Shown: positions 50,803-60,678, numbered from the stretch's first letter. The stretch is 64,000 bases of DNA from Lancefieldella parvula DSM 20469 (GCF_000024225.1 NC_013203.1:434001-498000), one strand, 5' to 3'. Notes: generated by a model not told the origin, from the letters alone. A program made the numbers and translations.

Positions 50803-52629
50803 ATGGATTGTTCCGCGCAAATTACTCCAAATTATTCTGCTCACGCAGCTGTGGATCAACACAGTATGCATACACATACTTGCGGTGAGCTTCGGGCTGA
50901 GCATATCGGTCAGACCGTTACGCTTACCGGTTGGGTTTGGCGTCGTCGTGACTTTGGTGGTCTTATCTTTGTTGATCTTCGTGATCGTGAAGGCTTGACT
51001 CAAATTCTGTTTGACCCAGATGTGAATGCAGATGTATTTGCAACGGCAGAAACTATTCGTCCTGAGTGGCCTGTTTTGATTACTGGCACTGTTCAGCATC
51101 GTTCTGAGGGGCAAACTAATGAGGCGTTGGTAACCGGTGAGGTAGAGGTACTCGCTTCTAAGATTGATGTTTTGAATACCAGTGCTGTTCCGCCATTTCA
51201 AATTGAGAATCATATTGACGTAAATGAGGATCTTCGTCTGAAGTATCGTTATGTTGACCTTCGTCGTCCTCAGATGGCACAGAATCTTCGTTTACGTTCT
51301 GACTTTGCGTTTGCACTTCGCGAGGCATTCCATAAACGTGACTTTACCGAGGTAGAAACTCCAGCGCTGTTTAAATCTACCCCTGAGGGAGCTCGTGACT
51401 TTCTGGTTCCATCCAGAATGCAGGGTGGAAACTTCTATGCACTACCACAGTCTCCACAGCTGTTGAAGCAGCTGCTGATGATTGGTGGTGTTGAGCGCTA
51501 CTATCAGATTACTAAATGCTTCCGTGATGAGGACTTACGTGCGGATAGGCAGCCTGAATTTACACAGGTTGATATGGAAATGTCCTTTGTTCGTGAAGAT
51601 GATGTTATGTCAGAGCTCGAGGATATTCTCGGCGATGCATTTGCAAAGATGGGCATTGAGTTTCCAACTCCACTGCGTAAGATTCAGTACTGGGACGCTA
51701 TGGATACCTATGGCTCCGATAAGCCAGATACTCGTATTGGCATGGAACTCCATGATGTTTCTGGCGTCTTTGCGCAGTCTGGATTTAAGCTCTTTAGCTC
51801 TGCTGCAAATACCGAGGGCCAGTTTGTAAAGGCAATTAACGTTAAGGGAGCGGGTACATGGCCTCGTTCCCAAGTAGATAAACTTGCTGAGGTTGCAGCA
51901 GGCTTTGGTGCCAAGGGCCTTGCATGGGTTGCTTTCAAGGAAGACGGCTCCGTTGGTGGTCCAATCACAAAGTTCTTCTCGCCAGAAGAGCTTGAGGCTC
52001 TGCGTGCAGAGATGTCTGCTGAACCAAAAGACTTGATTCTGTTTGCAGTTGGCGGACGTCTTGAAACTGATGAGATTCTTGGTGGTATGCGCCTACATAT
52101 GGCCAGGGTACTTGAGGTACCGCGAGAAGGTCATGATTTCCTCTGGGTTGTTAATTTTCCGCTGTTCCACTGGGATGAAGAGACTCAGTCGTATGCTTCT
52201 GAGCACCAGCCTTTTACACTTCCTCGTGAGGAAGAGCTTGACCTTCTGGATACTAATCCTTTGGCTATGGGTTCGTATACGTATGATTTTGTTATGGACG
52301 GCTTTGAAGCTGGTGGCGGCGGAATGCGTATCCATAATGCTGACTTGCAGCTTAAAATTCTTGAGAAGCTTGGTTTTACTGAAGAGCGTGCAAAGGCTCA
52401 GTTTGGCTTCTTGATGGAGGCTTTAACGTTTGGTGCTCCTCCAATGGGTGGTTTTGCCCTTGGTCTTGACCGAGTATGTATGCTTTTGACAGGATCTGAT
52501 TCCATCCGTGATGTCATGGCCTTTCCAAAGACTACCTCTGGTTCTGATTTGATGTCTAGTGCTCCTTCGCCTGTTTCTAACGAACAGCTTAAGGAGGTTT
52601 CGCTTCAAACGCTTCCAAAGGAGGCATAA
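50803..52629 (+). CDS. aspS: Aspartyl-tRNA synthetase (bacterial type)
   Basis: 608 residues. The N-terminal OB-fold anticodon domain (VTLTGWVWRRRDFGGLIFVDLRDREGL) is followed by the class II core with motif 2 (CFRDEDLRADRQPEFTQVDMEMSF) and motif 3 (GFALGLDRVCMLLTG). The bacterial GAD insertion domain lies between. Its FPKTTSGSDLMSSAPS end is the bacterial AspRS signature (often FPK..SG.D.M..AP). ATG 50803 has AAAGGA 6 nt upstream. The nondiscriminating versus discriminating type cannot be judged from this window. Confidence 0.97.
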   Translation: MDCSAQITPNYSAHAAVDQHSMHTHTCGELRAEHIGQTVTLTGWVWRRRDFGGLIFVDLRDREGLTQILFDPDVNADVFATAETIRPEWPVLITGTVQHRSEGQTNEALVTGEVEVLASKIDVLNTSAVPPFQIENHIDVNEDLRLKYRYVDLRRPQMAQNLRLRSDFAFALREAFHKRDFTEVETPALFKSTPEGARDFLVPSRMQGGNFYALPQSPQLLKQLLMIGGVERYYQITKCFRDEDLRADRQPEFTQVDMEMSFVREDDVMSELEDILGDAFAKMGIEFPTPLRKIQYWDAMDTYGSDKPDTRIGMELHDVSGVFAQSGFKLFSSAANTEGQFVKAINVKGAGTWPRSQVDKLAEVAAGFGAKGLAWVAFKEDGSVGGPITKFFSPEELEALRAEMSAEPKDLILFAVGGRLETDEILGGMRLHMARVLEVPREGHDFLWVVNFPLFHWDEETQSYASEHQPFTLPREEELDLLDTNPLAMGSYTYDFVMDGFEAGGGGMRIHNADLQLKILEKLGFTEERAKAQFGFLMEALTFGAPPMGGFALGLDRVCMLLTGSDSIRDVMAFPKTTSGSDLMSSAPSPVSNEQLKEVSLQTLPKEA

Positions 52630-52674
52630 GTGAACTAAGCAACGCAAGATAGTAAGGTACATGGTGTTTTAGCA

Positions 52675-54477
52675 ATGAATGATGTTTCTGTAAAAGAAAA
52701 TAGCCCATCTGCTCGCGCTGAGTTAAAGGTTATCTTGGATCATTTTGGCGCGTATAAAAAGGATTTTGTCATGTCGGGACTCTGTGTATTCACAGAGTCC
52801 CTGCTTGAATTGATGATTCCTATACTCATGGCCCAGATTGTTGATCAGGGTATTTTGCAAGGTAACCTTCAGATTGTTTTTGTAAACGGTATTGTGATGG
52901 TTGTTTTTGCTCTTCTCGCCATGCTTGCTGGTATTGGTTATGCGCGTTACTCAGCAAAAGCGGCTATGGGACTAGGTGCTCAGCTAAGACAAGATGAATA
53001 CCGTCGTATGGAAGAGTTTGCTTTTGCAAATCTTGATAGATACGATTCATCCTCTTTGGTCACACGACTTACATCAGACGTTACTATTATTCAGAATGCC
53101 TTTGCAATGGGTACGCGCCCGTTTATGCGTGGACCAATTATGCTGGTTATGGGCTTGGTTATGGCGTTTATTATGAGTCCAGAGTTGGCAATAGTGTATT
53201 TTGCTGTTTTGCCGTTCTTGGCTATTGCACTCTTTTTTATTGTGAAGCGCGTTAGTCCTCTATACAGGGTTATGCAAGGCGCAATGGATAAGCTTAACGA
53301 GGCTCTGCAGGAAGACTTTGCCGCAGTACGCGCGATTAAGGCTTATGTTCGAGAAGGATATGTCTCTGAGCGTTTTGAAAAGGTTAATACACAGTATGCG
53401 CAGACTGCCACAAAGACTTTTGGAACTTCCGTTTTAAACCTGCCAATTTTCCAGGCTTCTATGTATGTCACCAACGTGGCCATTCTTTGGTTTGGTGGTC
53501 AAATGATTATGGCAGGTAGATTAGGAGTTGGCGAACTCACAGGATTCATGAGTTATGTCTTGCTCATCATGAACTCTCTTATGATGATTTCTGGCGTGTT
53601 CTTGCTTACTGCTCGAGCCATTACTAGTGTGCGTCGAATCGGAGAGATTCTCTCTGAAGAGCCTGCTATTGAGTCTCCACAAAATGGTTTGACTCATGTT
53701 AAGAATGGTGCAGTTCGCTTTGAAAATGTGTCTTTTAAGTACAGCTCAGATGCAGAAGAAGACGTCCTAGAAGATATTAGCCTCTCGTTTGAGCCAGGTT
53801 CTACTATTGGTATTCTTGGCGGAACAGGTTCCGGAAAAACTACGCTTATTCAGCTGATTGCTCGCTTGTACGATGCAACTGAAGGCACCGTTTTTGTTGG
53901 CGAGAATGACGTCCGCTCCTACAATCTTGTTTCACTTCGTGACGCGGTATCTGTTGTGCTTCAGAAAAATGTGCTGTTCAGCGGTACCGTCCGCGACAAC
54001 CTACTTTGGGGAGATCCTAACGCAACTGATGAGGAACTGCTTCACGCTTGCTCTATTGCGTGTGTTGATGAGTTTCTTGACAGGATTGGTGGCTTGGACG
54101 GAGACCTTGGTCAAGGTGGCGTCAATGTTTCCGGTGGTCAGAAGCAGCGTCTTTGTATTGCCCGCGCGCTTTTGAAGAAGCCAAAAATTATCATTTTTGA
54201 TGACTCAACTAGCGCAGTTGATACTGCCACTGATGCAAAGATTCGCGCAGGTCTAGCTGAACTTGCTGACATGACAAAAATCATTATTGCCCAGCGTGTT
54301 AACTCAGTTATGGACTCAGATCAGATTGTCGTTCTTGATAATGGCAGGGTTCACATGACGGGAACTCACGCAGAACTTCTCGCCAAGAGTCCTATTTACA
54401 GAGAGTTGTATGAGTCTCAGATGGGTGGTAGTCAGCTAGACATTGACGCTGCTGGTAAGGAGGTGTCACATGGCTAA
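52675..54477 (+). CDS. Heterodimeric ABC exporter, subunit with degenerate ATP site
   Basis: 600 residues: six-helix ABC transmembrane domain, then ATPase with Walker A GGTGSGKTT and signature VSGGQKQR. The residue after Walker B is Asp rather than Glu (IIIFDDSTSAVD), and the switch position is Gln (AQRVNS) rather than His. This makes it the catalytically degenerate half, as in BmrC/LmrC/TmrA-type exporters. It likely exports drugs, lipids or peptides. It is co-transcribed with its partner, which starts 8 nt before its stop. The ribosome site before 52675 is weak. Confidence 0.93.
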   Translation: MNDVSVKENSPSARAELKVILDHFGAYKKDFVMSGLCVFTESLLELMIPILMAQIVDQGILQGNLQIVFVNGIVMVVFALLAMLAGIGYARYSAKAAMGLGAQLRQDEYRRMEEFAFANLDRYDSSSLVTRLTSDVTIIQNAFAMGTRPFMRGPIMLVMGLVMAFIMSPELAIVYFAVLPFLAIALFFIVKRVSPLYRVMQGAMDKLNEALQEDFAAVRAIKAYVREGYVSERFEKVNTQYAQTATKTFGTSVLNLPIFQASMYVTNVAILWFGGQMIMAGRLGVGELTGFMSYVLLIMNSLMMISGVFLLTARAITSVRRIGEILSEEPAIESPQNGLTHVKNGAVRFENVSFKYSSDAEEDVLEDISLSFEPGSTIGILGGTGSGKTTLIQLIARLYDATEGTVFVGENDVRSYNLVSLRDAVSVVLQKNVLFSGTVRDNLLWGDPNATDEELLHACSIACVDEFLDRIGGLDGDLGQGGVNVSGGQKQRLCIARALLKKPKIIIFDDSTSAVDTATDAKIRAGLAELADMTKIIIAQRVNSVMDSDQIVVLDNGRVHMTGTHAELLAKSPIYRELYESQMGGSQLDIDAAGKEVSHG

Positions 54478-56290
54478 TCGCGCAGGAGGAGCACGTCCTC
54501 AAAATATCGGACATACCATTAGAGTGTTTGTTTCGTACTTGGGTCATGCTAAGAAACGCCTTATGTTGGTGGCACTTCTTGTTTCTATTAGTGGTTTAGC
54601 TGCGCTCCTTGGCACCTATATGATTAAGCCTGTTGTTGCTGCGGTGGGCAGGGGAGACGTAAACGCATTCACCAATCTCATTGTGTTTACGGCTGTTGTG
54701 TATGCAATTGGTGCTCTTACTAGTGTGGGTTACACGCAAATCATGGTTCGCGCTGCTCAGAGGATTGTTTTTGACATAAGACGAGACCTCTTTGAGCATA
54801 TTGAGTCGTTGCCGTTAAGGTTTTTTGACCAGCGTACGCGTGGCGATATCATGAGTTTCTTTACAAATGACGTGGATACTATTTCAGAAGCGCTCAACAA
54901 TAGTTTTGCCAATCTTGTTCTGGCGTTTATTCAGATGGTTGGTACACTTGTGCTGCTCATTGTTCTTAATTGGCAGTTGACGCTTATTACTATTCTCTTT
55001 GATGTGTTGATTGTAGTATATGCGCGTTATGCAAGTAAGCGTTCAGCTAAGCATTATTCAGTGCAACAAAAGAGCCTTGGTGTTCTTAATGGCTTTGCAG
55101 AGGAGACCATTTCTGGACTTAAGGTAGTTAAAGTCTTTAATCATGAGGATGCTAATTTTACTGATTTTCAAAAGGTGAATGAGGAGCTAAGAAGCTCTGG
55201 AACAAGCGCTCAGTCATACGCAGCCACGATGGTTCCTATTACTGTTTCTTTGACTTACATTAACTACGCAGTAGTTACCGTGGTTGGAGCACTTTTGGCT
55301 GTAAATGGACACGCTGATGTTGCAAGTCTTGCATCCTACCTGGTTTTTGTTCGCCAGGCAGCCATGCCGTTCAACCAGTTCACACAGCTCTCCAACTTCC
55401 TGCTCACTGCTCTTGCCGGTGCCGAGCGCATCTTTGCTGTTATGGAGATGACTCCCGAGGTTGATGAGGGTAAGGTTAAACTGCTTCGCGTAAGTGGCTA
55501 CGAGTCAGGTGACGAATCTTGGGCATGGGTTAAACCATCTGGCGAGAAAATCCCTCTTGCTGGAGACGTACGCTTTGATGAGGTAACTTTTGGTTACGAC
55601 GAGGGACAGACGGTTCTTGCTAACCTTTCTTTGTTTGCAAAACCTGGCCAGAAGATTGCCTTTGTTGGTTCAACAGGTGCTGGTAAAACAACTATTACCA
55701 ATCTTATTAACCGCTTTTATGATGTTCGCAGTGGCACTATCACTTATGATGGCATTCCTATTAACGATATTAAGAAGTCAGCACTTCGCTCTTCTTTGGG
55801 CATTGTATTGCAAGACACGCACCTGTTTACCGGTACCATTGCAGATAATATCCGTTTTGGTAAGTTAGATGCTACCGATGACGAAGTTATTGCTGCAGCA
55901 AAGATTGCAAACGCGGACAAGTTTATTCGCCGCATGCCTCGTGGTTACAACACTGTGCTTACTTCCGACGGTGCTAATCTTTCTCAAGGTCAACGACAGC
56001 TTCTGGCTATTGCACGTGCTGCTATTGCTGATCCTCCCGTACTTATTCTAGATGAAGCAACTTCCAGCATTGATACGCGTACTGAGGCACTTATCGAGAA
56101 GGGCATGGATGCCCTTATGGCAGGTCGTACCGTCTTTGTAATTGCTCATCGCTTATCTACGGTACGTAATGCAAATGCCATTATGGTACTTGAACATGGA
56201 CGCATTATTGAGCGCGGCACTCATGATGAGTTGATTGCTCAGCATGGTGAGTATTATCAGCTTTATACCGGCTCACGTGAACTTGAGTAG
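54470..56290 (+). CDS. Heterodimeric ABC exporter, catalytic subunit
   Basis: 606 residues. TMD plus ATPase with Walker A GSTGAGKTT, signature LSQGQRQ, canonical Walker B LILDEATSSID and switch AHRLSTV. It pairs with the upstream degenerate half-transporter to form an asymmetric exporter. ATG 54470 has AAGGAGG 6 nt upstream; the open frame extends to 54443 inside the first gene. crcB follows after 11 nt, so it may share the transcript. Confidence 0.94.
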   Translation: MANRAGGARPQNIGHTIRVFVSYLGHAKKRLMLVALLVSISGLAALLGTYMIKPVVAAVGRGDVNAFTNLIVFTAVVYAIGALTSVGYTQIMVRAAQRIVFDIRRDLFEHIESLPLRFFDQRTRGDIMSFFTNDVDTISEALNNSFANLVLAFIQMVGTLVLLIVLNWQLTLITILFDVLIVVYARYASKRSAKHYSVQQKSLGVLNGFAEETISGLKVVKVFNHEDANFTDFQKVNEELRSSGTSAQSYAATMVPITVSLTYINYAVVTVVGALLAVNGHADVASLASYLVFVRQAAMPFNQFTQLSNFLLTALAGAERIFAVMEMTPEVDEGKVKLLRVSGYESGDESWAWVKPSGEKIPLAGDVRFDEVTFGYDEGQTVLANLSLFAKPGQKIAFVGSTGAGKTTITNLINRFYDVRSGTITYDGIPINDIKKSALRSSLGIVLQDTHLFTGTIADNIRFGKLDATDDEVIAAAKIANADKFIRRMPRGYNTVLTSDGANLSQGQRQLLAIARAAIADPPVLILDEATSSIDTRTEALIEKGMDALMAGRTVFVIAHRLSTVRNANAIMVLEHGRIIERGTHDELIAQHGEYYQLYTGSRELE

Positions 56291-56301
56291 AGGCGTTTAT
56301 T

Positions 56302-56673
56302 GTGCTTGAAGCTTTAGCTGTTGCTCTTGGTGGAGCGCTTGGTAGTTTAGGTCGTTGGCAGTTGGGAGTTCTCTTTAAACAGTGGATTCCTAATCTTCCA
56401 GTTGGCACGTTTGCTGCAAATGTAGTTGCAGGTTTGATTATTGGTTTTGTGACAGGAATAGATCTTGCAAGTCTTCTTCAGCCGCAGGTAAAGCTTTTCT
56501 TAGCTGTTGGTCTTTGCGGAGGACTTTCGACTTTCTCGACCTTCTCAAATGAAACGCTTGCGTTTATTCAGGCAGGTAACTGGACTGCTGCAGGCGTGAA
56601 CATTGCGGCTAACATTATAACTTGCTTGGTTGCCGTTTTTATTGGATTGAAAGTAGCAGCTGCTGTTTCATAG
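56302..56673 (+). CDS. crcB: Fluoride channel CrcB/Fluc
   Basis: 123 residues, four membrane helices. It is recognised by ALGSLGRWQLG, GTFAANVVAGLIIGF and the Fluc signature GLCGGLSTFSTFSNE (the phenylalanines line the fluoride pore). It exports F- as a dual-topology dimer. The start is GTG with GAGGCG upstream, 11 nt after the ABC exporter gene. No fluoride riboswitch is visible upstream, consistent with it being inside an operon. Fluoride exposure fits an oral niche (inference). Confidence 0.94.
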   Translation: MLEALAVALGGALGSLGRWQLGVLFKQWIPNLPVGTFAANVVAGLIIGFVTGIDLASLLQPQVKLFLAVGLCGGLSTFSTFSNETLAFIQAGNWTAAGVNIAANIITCLVAVFIGLKVAAAVS

Positions 56674-56777
56674 CATAACCATTTAGACCTTGATATTTTG
56701 TACGTTGACTCTAGGGCACAGATTTTTCTGCTTGTTAAGCTAAAGCACGTAGGGGATTAGGGAGGTGGAATGCGTAT

Positions 56778-57623
56778 ATGATAGAGTCGTTCAATAATAC
56801 AATTGACTATATTGATACTGAGCTTGCTAATACTATTGATGAAAAGAAAATTGCCCAACTTTCGGGATATTCATTTCCATTATTTAGCAGAATTTTTTCT
56901 ATTTTGACTGATATGACGTTATCCGAATACATTCGGAATAGGAAACTGTCTCAGGCAGCCGTCAATCTCAGAAATACCAACGAGAAAGTTATCGATATAG
57001 CTATGAAGTATGGCTACGAATCAGCTGATTCATTTACAGCTGCCTTCAAAAGATTCCATGGATTTACCCCTACCGAGGTAAGGAGTGGAAAACCGTTCAA
57101 GGTTTTCTCGCGTGTTCAGTTAGCTTTAAGCATACAGGGAGGTAGAACTATGGAGGTTAAGATTCAAAGGAAGCCGGGATTTAAGATTGCTGGCATCAGT
57201 GCTCAAGAGATTGAAACTTCATTATGCAATGGCGTATGGAAAAAGTTGTTTTCAAAATGCAGTTTTGAAGAGTTGTCTAAAATTGGGAATGGTCAGAGTT
57301 TTGGCATGTGCTATGACGTAGAGAATATTAACAGCATAAACTATCTAGCTGGTTTTGATGTGACTGATGTAGACCGTGCCCAAAAGTATGGGCTCGAAAT
57401 TGTAGATATTCCCGAGGCAGAATATGCTGTTGTAAAATTGCACGGTCCTATCCCTACGTGCATTCATGATGGATGGAAGTATGTGATGGAAGTTTTCTTC
57501 CCGGAGCATGGTTATGTGCATGCTGGAACTCCTGATTTTGAAGTGTATAGCGAAGGCGATATGAATGATTCTGCCTATGAGATGGAGCTTTGGATTCCTG
57601 TTGTAAAGGCTTCGAAGGCGTAA
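56778..57623 (+). CDS. AraC-family regulator with GyrI-like effector domain
   Basis: 281 residues. The N-terminal double HTH (IAQLSGYSFPLFSRIFSILTDMTLSEYIRNRKLSQAAVNL; DIAMKYGYESADSFTAAFKRFHGFTPTEVR) is followed by a ~155-residue GyrI/SAV-type ligand domain (VKIQRKPGFKIAGISAQE). The layout resembles Rob/SoxS-linked multidrug regulators. Its neighbour on the other strand is an MFS drug pump that ends 29 nt away. A GGGAGG site sits 12 nt before the ATG. Confidence 0.9.
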   Translation: MIESFNNTIDYIDTELANTIDEKKIAQLSGYSFPLFSRIFSILTDMTLSEYIRNRKLSQAAVNLRNTNEKVIDIAMKYGYESADSFTAAFKRFHGFTPTEVRSGKPFKVFSRVQLALSIQGGRTMEVKIQRKPGFKIAGISAQEIETSLCNGVWKKLFSKCSFEELSKIGNGQSFGMCYDVENINSINYLAGFDVTDVDRAQKYGLEIVDIPEAEYAVVKLHGPIPTCIHDGWKYVMEVFFPEHGYVHAGTPDFEVYSEGDMNDSAYEMELWIPVVKASKA

Positions 57624-57652
57624 GGGTAACTGTAATATCAGAAGTTTTTATC

Positions 57653-59110
57653 TTACTTTTTTATATTTTCTTTACGAGGAAGTACAAATAATACTATTCC
57701 CATAGTAACAAGAGGAATACAAGCTACGCATACGAGTACAAAGAGTGCATTTTGAGCTCCTGCAAGGGTACTTGTTGCTATGTCAGAGGTGCCAAGTTGT
57801 GATGCGGCTACAATGCCAGAAATAATACTGGTGCCTAGTGCACCAAAGAGCTGCTGCATAGTATTGATTACAGCATTGCCGTCTGCCTTTAAGTTCTCTG
57901 GTAGGTGCTTGAGCGCAACGGTAAAGTTATTTCCTATCTGTAATGCTTGACCTATGGTAAAGATACAAAAAATACAAGCAATTAGTTCTACCGTGAGCAG
58001 GGGAGTAAACGCTAAGAAAAGGATCTCGCTAATAAGACAGAAAAGTATGCCTGTCATGATAGGTTTGCGAGCCCCTAGTTTATCGAATATCTGACCAGAA
58101 ATAGGCGCCATAACTGCACCAATTGCGCATCCTGGAAGCATTTGTGCTCCTGCGACAGTAGCACCTGCTCCTAGAGTGAGTTGAGAAAAATTAGGTAAAA
58201 GATAGGATTGACCAAGAATAATAAACTGTAGAGCAATAATGGCAAAAAGTGAAAGTACAAAGGCTTTCTCGCTAAATACGGCAAGGTCAATGAGAGGAAT
58301 TTTAGGAGATTGTTTAGAGGATTGCATTTTGTTAGGCAATGATTTAGTTAGAGATTTAAGCGAGTTCTCGTGGCGTATAAAGAGCGCGAGTGATCCAGCA
58401 AAAATTACCATTGCAAGCAAAACAGGAATGCTAAGAAGACCAAACGCGCCGGACTCGTCAATAACAAAGATAAGCGCAATAAAACTTACGGTAAGAAGTA
58501 GCCAGCCAAAGACATCAAAAGAAATAACTTCAGTCTCATGGCTCTGTTGGATTGAACTGATTCCCAGCACAAACGCTACAATCAAGAAGGGAAGAAGACC
58601 GGCAAAAATCATTCGCCAACCAAGATGTTCTGCAATCCAGCCACCAGCTGAAGGCCCTACTGCAGGAGCAACGGCGGTAACAAGCATACCAATGCCCATC
58701 ATGACGCCCATATTTTTAAGTGGAGCCTGCTCGGTAATGATGTTGAACATCAGGGGCAGCGCTAGACCGGTGCCAATTCCTTCTAAAATGCGGCCAAGCA
58801 GCAATAACATAAACGTTGGAGCAGCAAATCCGCAGAGAATGCCGCTGATATAGAAGATCATGGCTACGGTAAAAATACTTTTAGTTTTGAACCGTCTATT
58901 TAAAAATGATGACATAGGCATGATGATGGCAAGAATCAAAAGGTACGATGTGGTCATCCACTGTACTGTTGAGGTACCAATAGAAAATTCTTCCATCAAT
59001 GTCGGAAACGTCACGTTCATGGCAGTTTCTACGACAACTCCCGAGAAGGACATAATTCCTGTTGCAATTACAGAAAGAACAAGTTTTGTATTGAGCTTTC
59101 GTTCAAACAT
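57653..59110 (-). CDS. MFS multidrug efflux transporter, DHA2 type
   Basis: 485 residues, about 14 membrane segments. Motif A-like SSFLNRRFKTK, GRILEGIGTGLALPLMFNI and the motif C-like AVAPAVGPSAGGWIAEHLGWRMIF are the EmrB/QacA pattern. It exports cationic or amphipathic drugs with protons. AAAGGGG lies before the ATG. It is convergent with the AraC/GyrI-type regulator, a plausible controller. There is no TetR or EmrA partner nearby. Confidence 0.9.
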   Translation of the reverse strand: MFERKLNTKLVLSVIATGIMSFSGVVVETAMNVTFPTLMEEFSIGTSTVQWMTTSYLLILAIIMPMSSFLNRRFKTKSIFTVAMIFYISGILCGFAAPTFMLLLLGRILEGIGTGLALPLMFNIITEQAPLKNMGVMMGIGMLVTAVAPAVGPSAGGWIAEHLGWRMIFAGLLPFLIVAFVLGISSIQQSHETEVISFDVFGWLLLTVSFIALIFVIDESGAFGLLSIPVLLAMVIFAGSLALFIRHENSLKSLTKSLPNKMQSSKQSPKIPLIDLAVFSEKAFVLSLFAIIALQFIILGQSYLLPNFSQLTLGAGATVAGAQMLPGCAIGAVMAPISGQIFDKLGARKPIMTGILFCLISEILFLAFTPLLTVELIACIFCIFTIGQALQIGNNFTVALKHLPENLKADGNAVINTMQQLFGALGTSIISGIVAASQLGTSDIATSTLAGAQNALFVLVCVACIPLVTMGIVLFVLPRKENIKK

Positions 59111-59226
59111 GAATCCCCTTTATTGCCGCGTAGGCTTACTAATTCGACGGTATATCGTAGCATGAATAGAGCATTATTTTTTGTATACGCACAAAGGCCT
59201 ATATAACTAAAACTTATAGAAAAAAA

Positions 59227-59250
59227 CAGGGTGGTTTAAAAACCACCCCG
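59227..59250 (-). terminator. Rho-independent terminator of gpmA
   Basis: CAGGGTGGTTT / AAACCACCCCG 11-bp stem (one G-T pair), with an A-run at 59221-59226 that reads as U6 on the minus transcript. Confidence 0.9.
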
Positions 59251-59284
59251 TTCTGCTTAGCAATATAGCGTGTTGGCAAACAGT

Positions 59285-60046
59285 TTATTTAGCTTTGCCC
59301 TGGTTAGCAACAGCGTTAATCTTTGCTTCAATAACTGCTGGATCGCCAATATAGTGCTTGTCAACAATGTTCCAGTCCTTATCAAAGGTATATGCGCAAG
59401 GAATGCCGGTTGGGATGTTGACCTCAAGAATCTCTTCTGGAGTGAGGTGCTCAAACTGCATAACAAGAGCACGAAGGCTATTGCCGTGTGCAGCAATGAG
59501 AACACGCTTGCCAGCCTCAAGTTGTGGCTTAATCTCCTGCTCAAAGTAAGGCCATGCGCGTGCAATGGTGTCCTTCAGGCACTCTGTGTATGGAAGGTCC
59601 TCTGCTGGGACATCGCGGAACATCTCTTGAATGTGAGGATCACGCTCGTCACCTGGCTCAAGAGCTGGTGGCTGTACATCAAAGGAGCGACGCCAAATCT
59701 TTACCTGATCCTCGCCATGCTCCTTAGCAGCATCAGCCTTGTTAAGACCCTGCAGAGCGCCGTAGTGACGCTCATTGAGACGCCAAGTCTTATGAACAGG
59801 AAGCCAATTGCGATCAAGCTCATCAAGAACATGATTCAGAGTGTGAATAGCACGCTTGAGTAGGGAAGTGTAGCAAACATCAAAGTCGTAGCCAGCCTCT
59901 TTAAGAGCGCGACCGCCAGCTGTTGCTTCCTCATGACCAGTCTCGGTAAGGTCAACGTCGGTCCAACCGGTGAATAGGTTGAGCTTGTTCCACTCAGACT
60001 CACCATGGCGAACAATAACAAGGTGCATGTACTGATCTTCAGCCAT
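59285..60046 (-). CDS. gpmA: 2,3-bisphosphoglycerate-dependent phosphoglycerate mutase
   Basis: 253 residues. The catalytic phosphohistidine is in VRHGESEWN, with FTGWTDVDLTETG, RRSFDVQPPAL, the proton-donor Glu in LNERHYGALQG and the second His in AAHGNSLRALV. It interconverts 3- and 2-phosphoglycerate in glycolysis. A strong site AAAGGAAG precedes the ATG at 60046. It is preceded by a striking 15-bp hairpin (60068-60101). Confidence 0.96.
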   Translation of the reverse strand: MAEDQYMHLVIVRHGESEWNKLNLFTGWTDVDLTETGHEEATAGGRALKEAGYDFDVCYTSLLKRAIHTLNHVLDELDRNWLPVHKTWRLNERHYGALQGLNKADAAKEHGEDQVKIWRRSFDVQPPALEPGDERDPHIQEMFRDVPAEDLPYTECLKDTIARAWPYFEQEIKPQLEAGKRVLIAAHGNSLRALVMQFEHLTPEEILEVNIPTGIPCAYTFDKDWNIVDKHYIGDPAVIEAKINAVANQGKAK

Positions 60047-60346
60047 AAGGCTTCCTTTCTACGCGTTAAACTTTGTGTACCATGCGTGGTACACAAAGTT
60101 TTTGGTAATACTTTGCACACAGCTGCAAGATAAAACGCTTGCGAATAATATTTTACCGCACGCCGAAAAATACGTGCGAATCAATGTCTAAAAGATTTTT
60201 CGTAATGCGTGCACTAATTCTGACTCAAAGAGTATTTCAACTTCTTTAGCGAGAGTTTAGATTCTTCAAATAATTTATGATTTAGCGTATGTAAGTATGC
60301 AATGAGGGTATAGTATGCCTTGGTTAACAAATTGAGGAGTATCAGT
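60047..60346. other. Divergent intergenic region gpmA / small Cys-rich gene
   Basis: 300 nt. It holds the 15-bp hairpin at 60068-60101, a 6-bp inverted repeat CGCACG (60157-60162) / CGTGCG (60173-60178), and the plus-strand promoter region. No gene was found. Confidence 0.5.
60068..60101. promoter_or_regulatory. Perfect 15-bp inverted repeat upstream of gpmA
   Basis: AAACTTTGTGTACCA-TGCG-TGGTACACAAAGTTT, 22 nt from the gpmA ATG. It could be an operator, or an RNA hairpin in the leader just upstream of the ribosome site. Confidence 0.7.
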
Positions 60347-60550
60347 ATGAGTCCTATTGATATTTTGATCGTCCTTATCGTCATTGCCCTTGTTGTTCTT
60401 TGTGTTCGTTCTCAGCTTAAGAGTGCAAAAGAGGGTTCTTGCTCTGGTTGTTCTTCATCTAGCAGCTGTGGAACTCATCATGGTGGCGATGGACATTGCG
60501 GTGTTGCACAGAAAATGATTTCTGATGTCGACAAGGCTTTTGACGCTTAA
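60347..60550 (+). CDS. FeoB-associated-type Cys-rich small membrane protein
   Basis: 67 residues. One N-terminal helix (IDILIVLIVIALVVLCV) is followed by a short tail with Cys/His-rich SGCSSSSSCG and HHGGDGHC, the layout of the FeoB-associated Cys-rich/p12 family. It may bind iron or another metal at the membrane. No feoA or feoB is in the window. GAGGAG lies upstream of ATG 60347. Confidence 0.8.
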   Translation: MSPIDILIVLIVIALVVLCVRSQLKSAKEGSCSGCSSSSSCGTHHGGDGHCGVAQKMISDVDKAFDA

Positions 60551-60678
60551 TAAGTCATTTGTCACAATTTCATTAATAATTTTTGCCGTTCACCCGGTTT
60601 TGGAGAAGTGGAAACATAGCCGTAACAAGAATGTGTCATGGTAGTTATGATTCCAGTTTTCTGACCCGGGAAGGCCAT

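Noticed and set aside
58239-58853. 204-residue plus-strand ORF inside the MFS gene
   Set aside because: Antisense of membrane helices; the real gene is the minus-strand transporter with clear MFS motifs.
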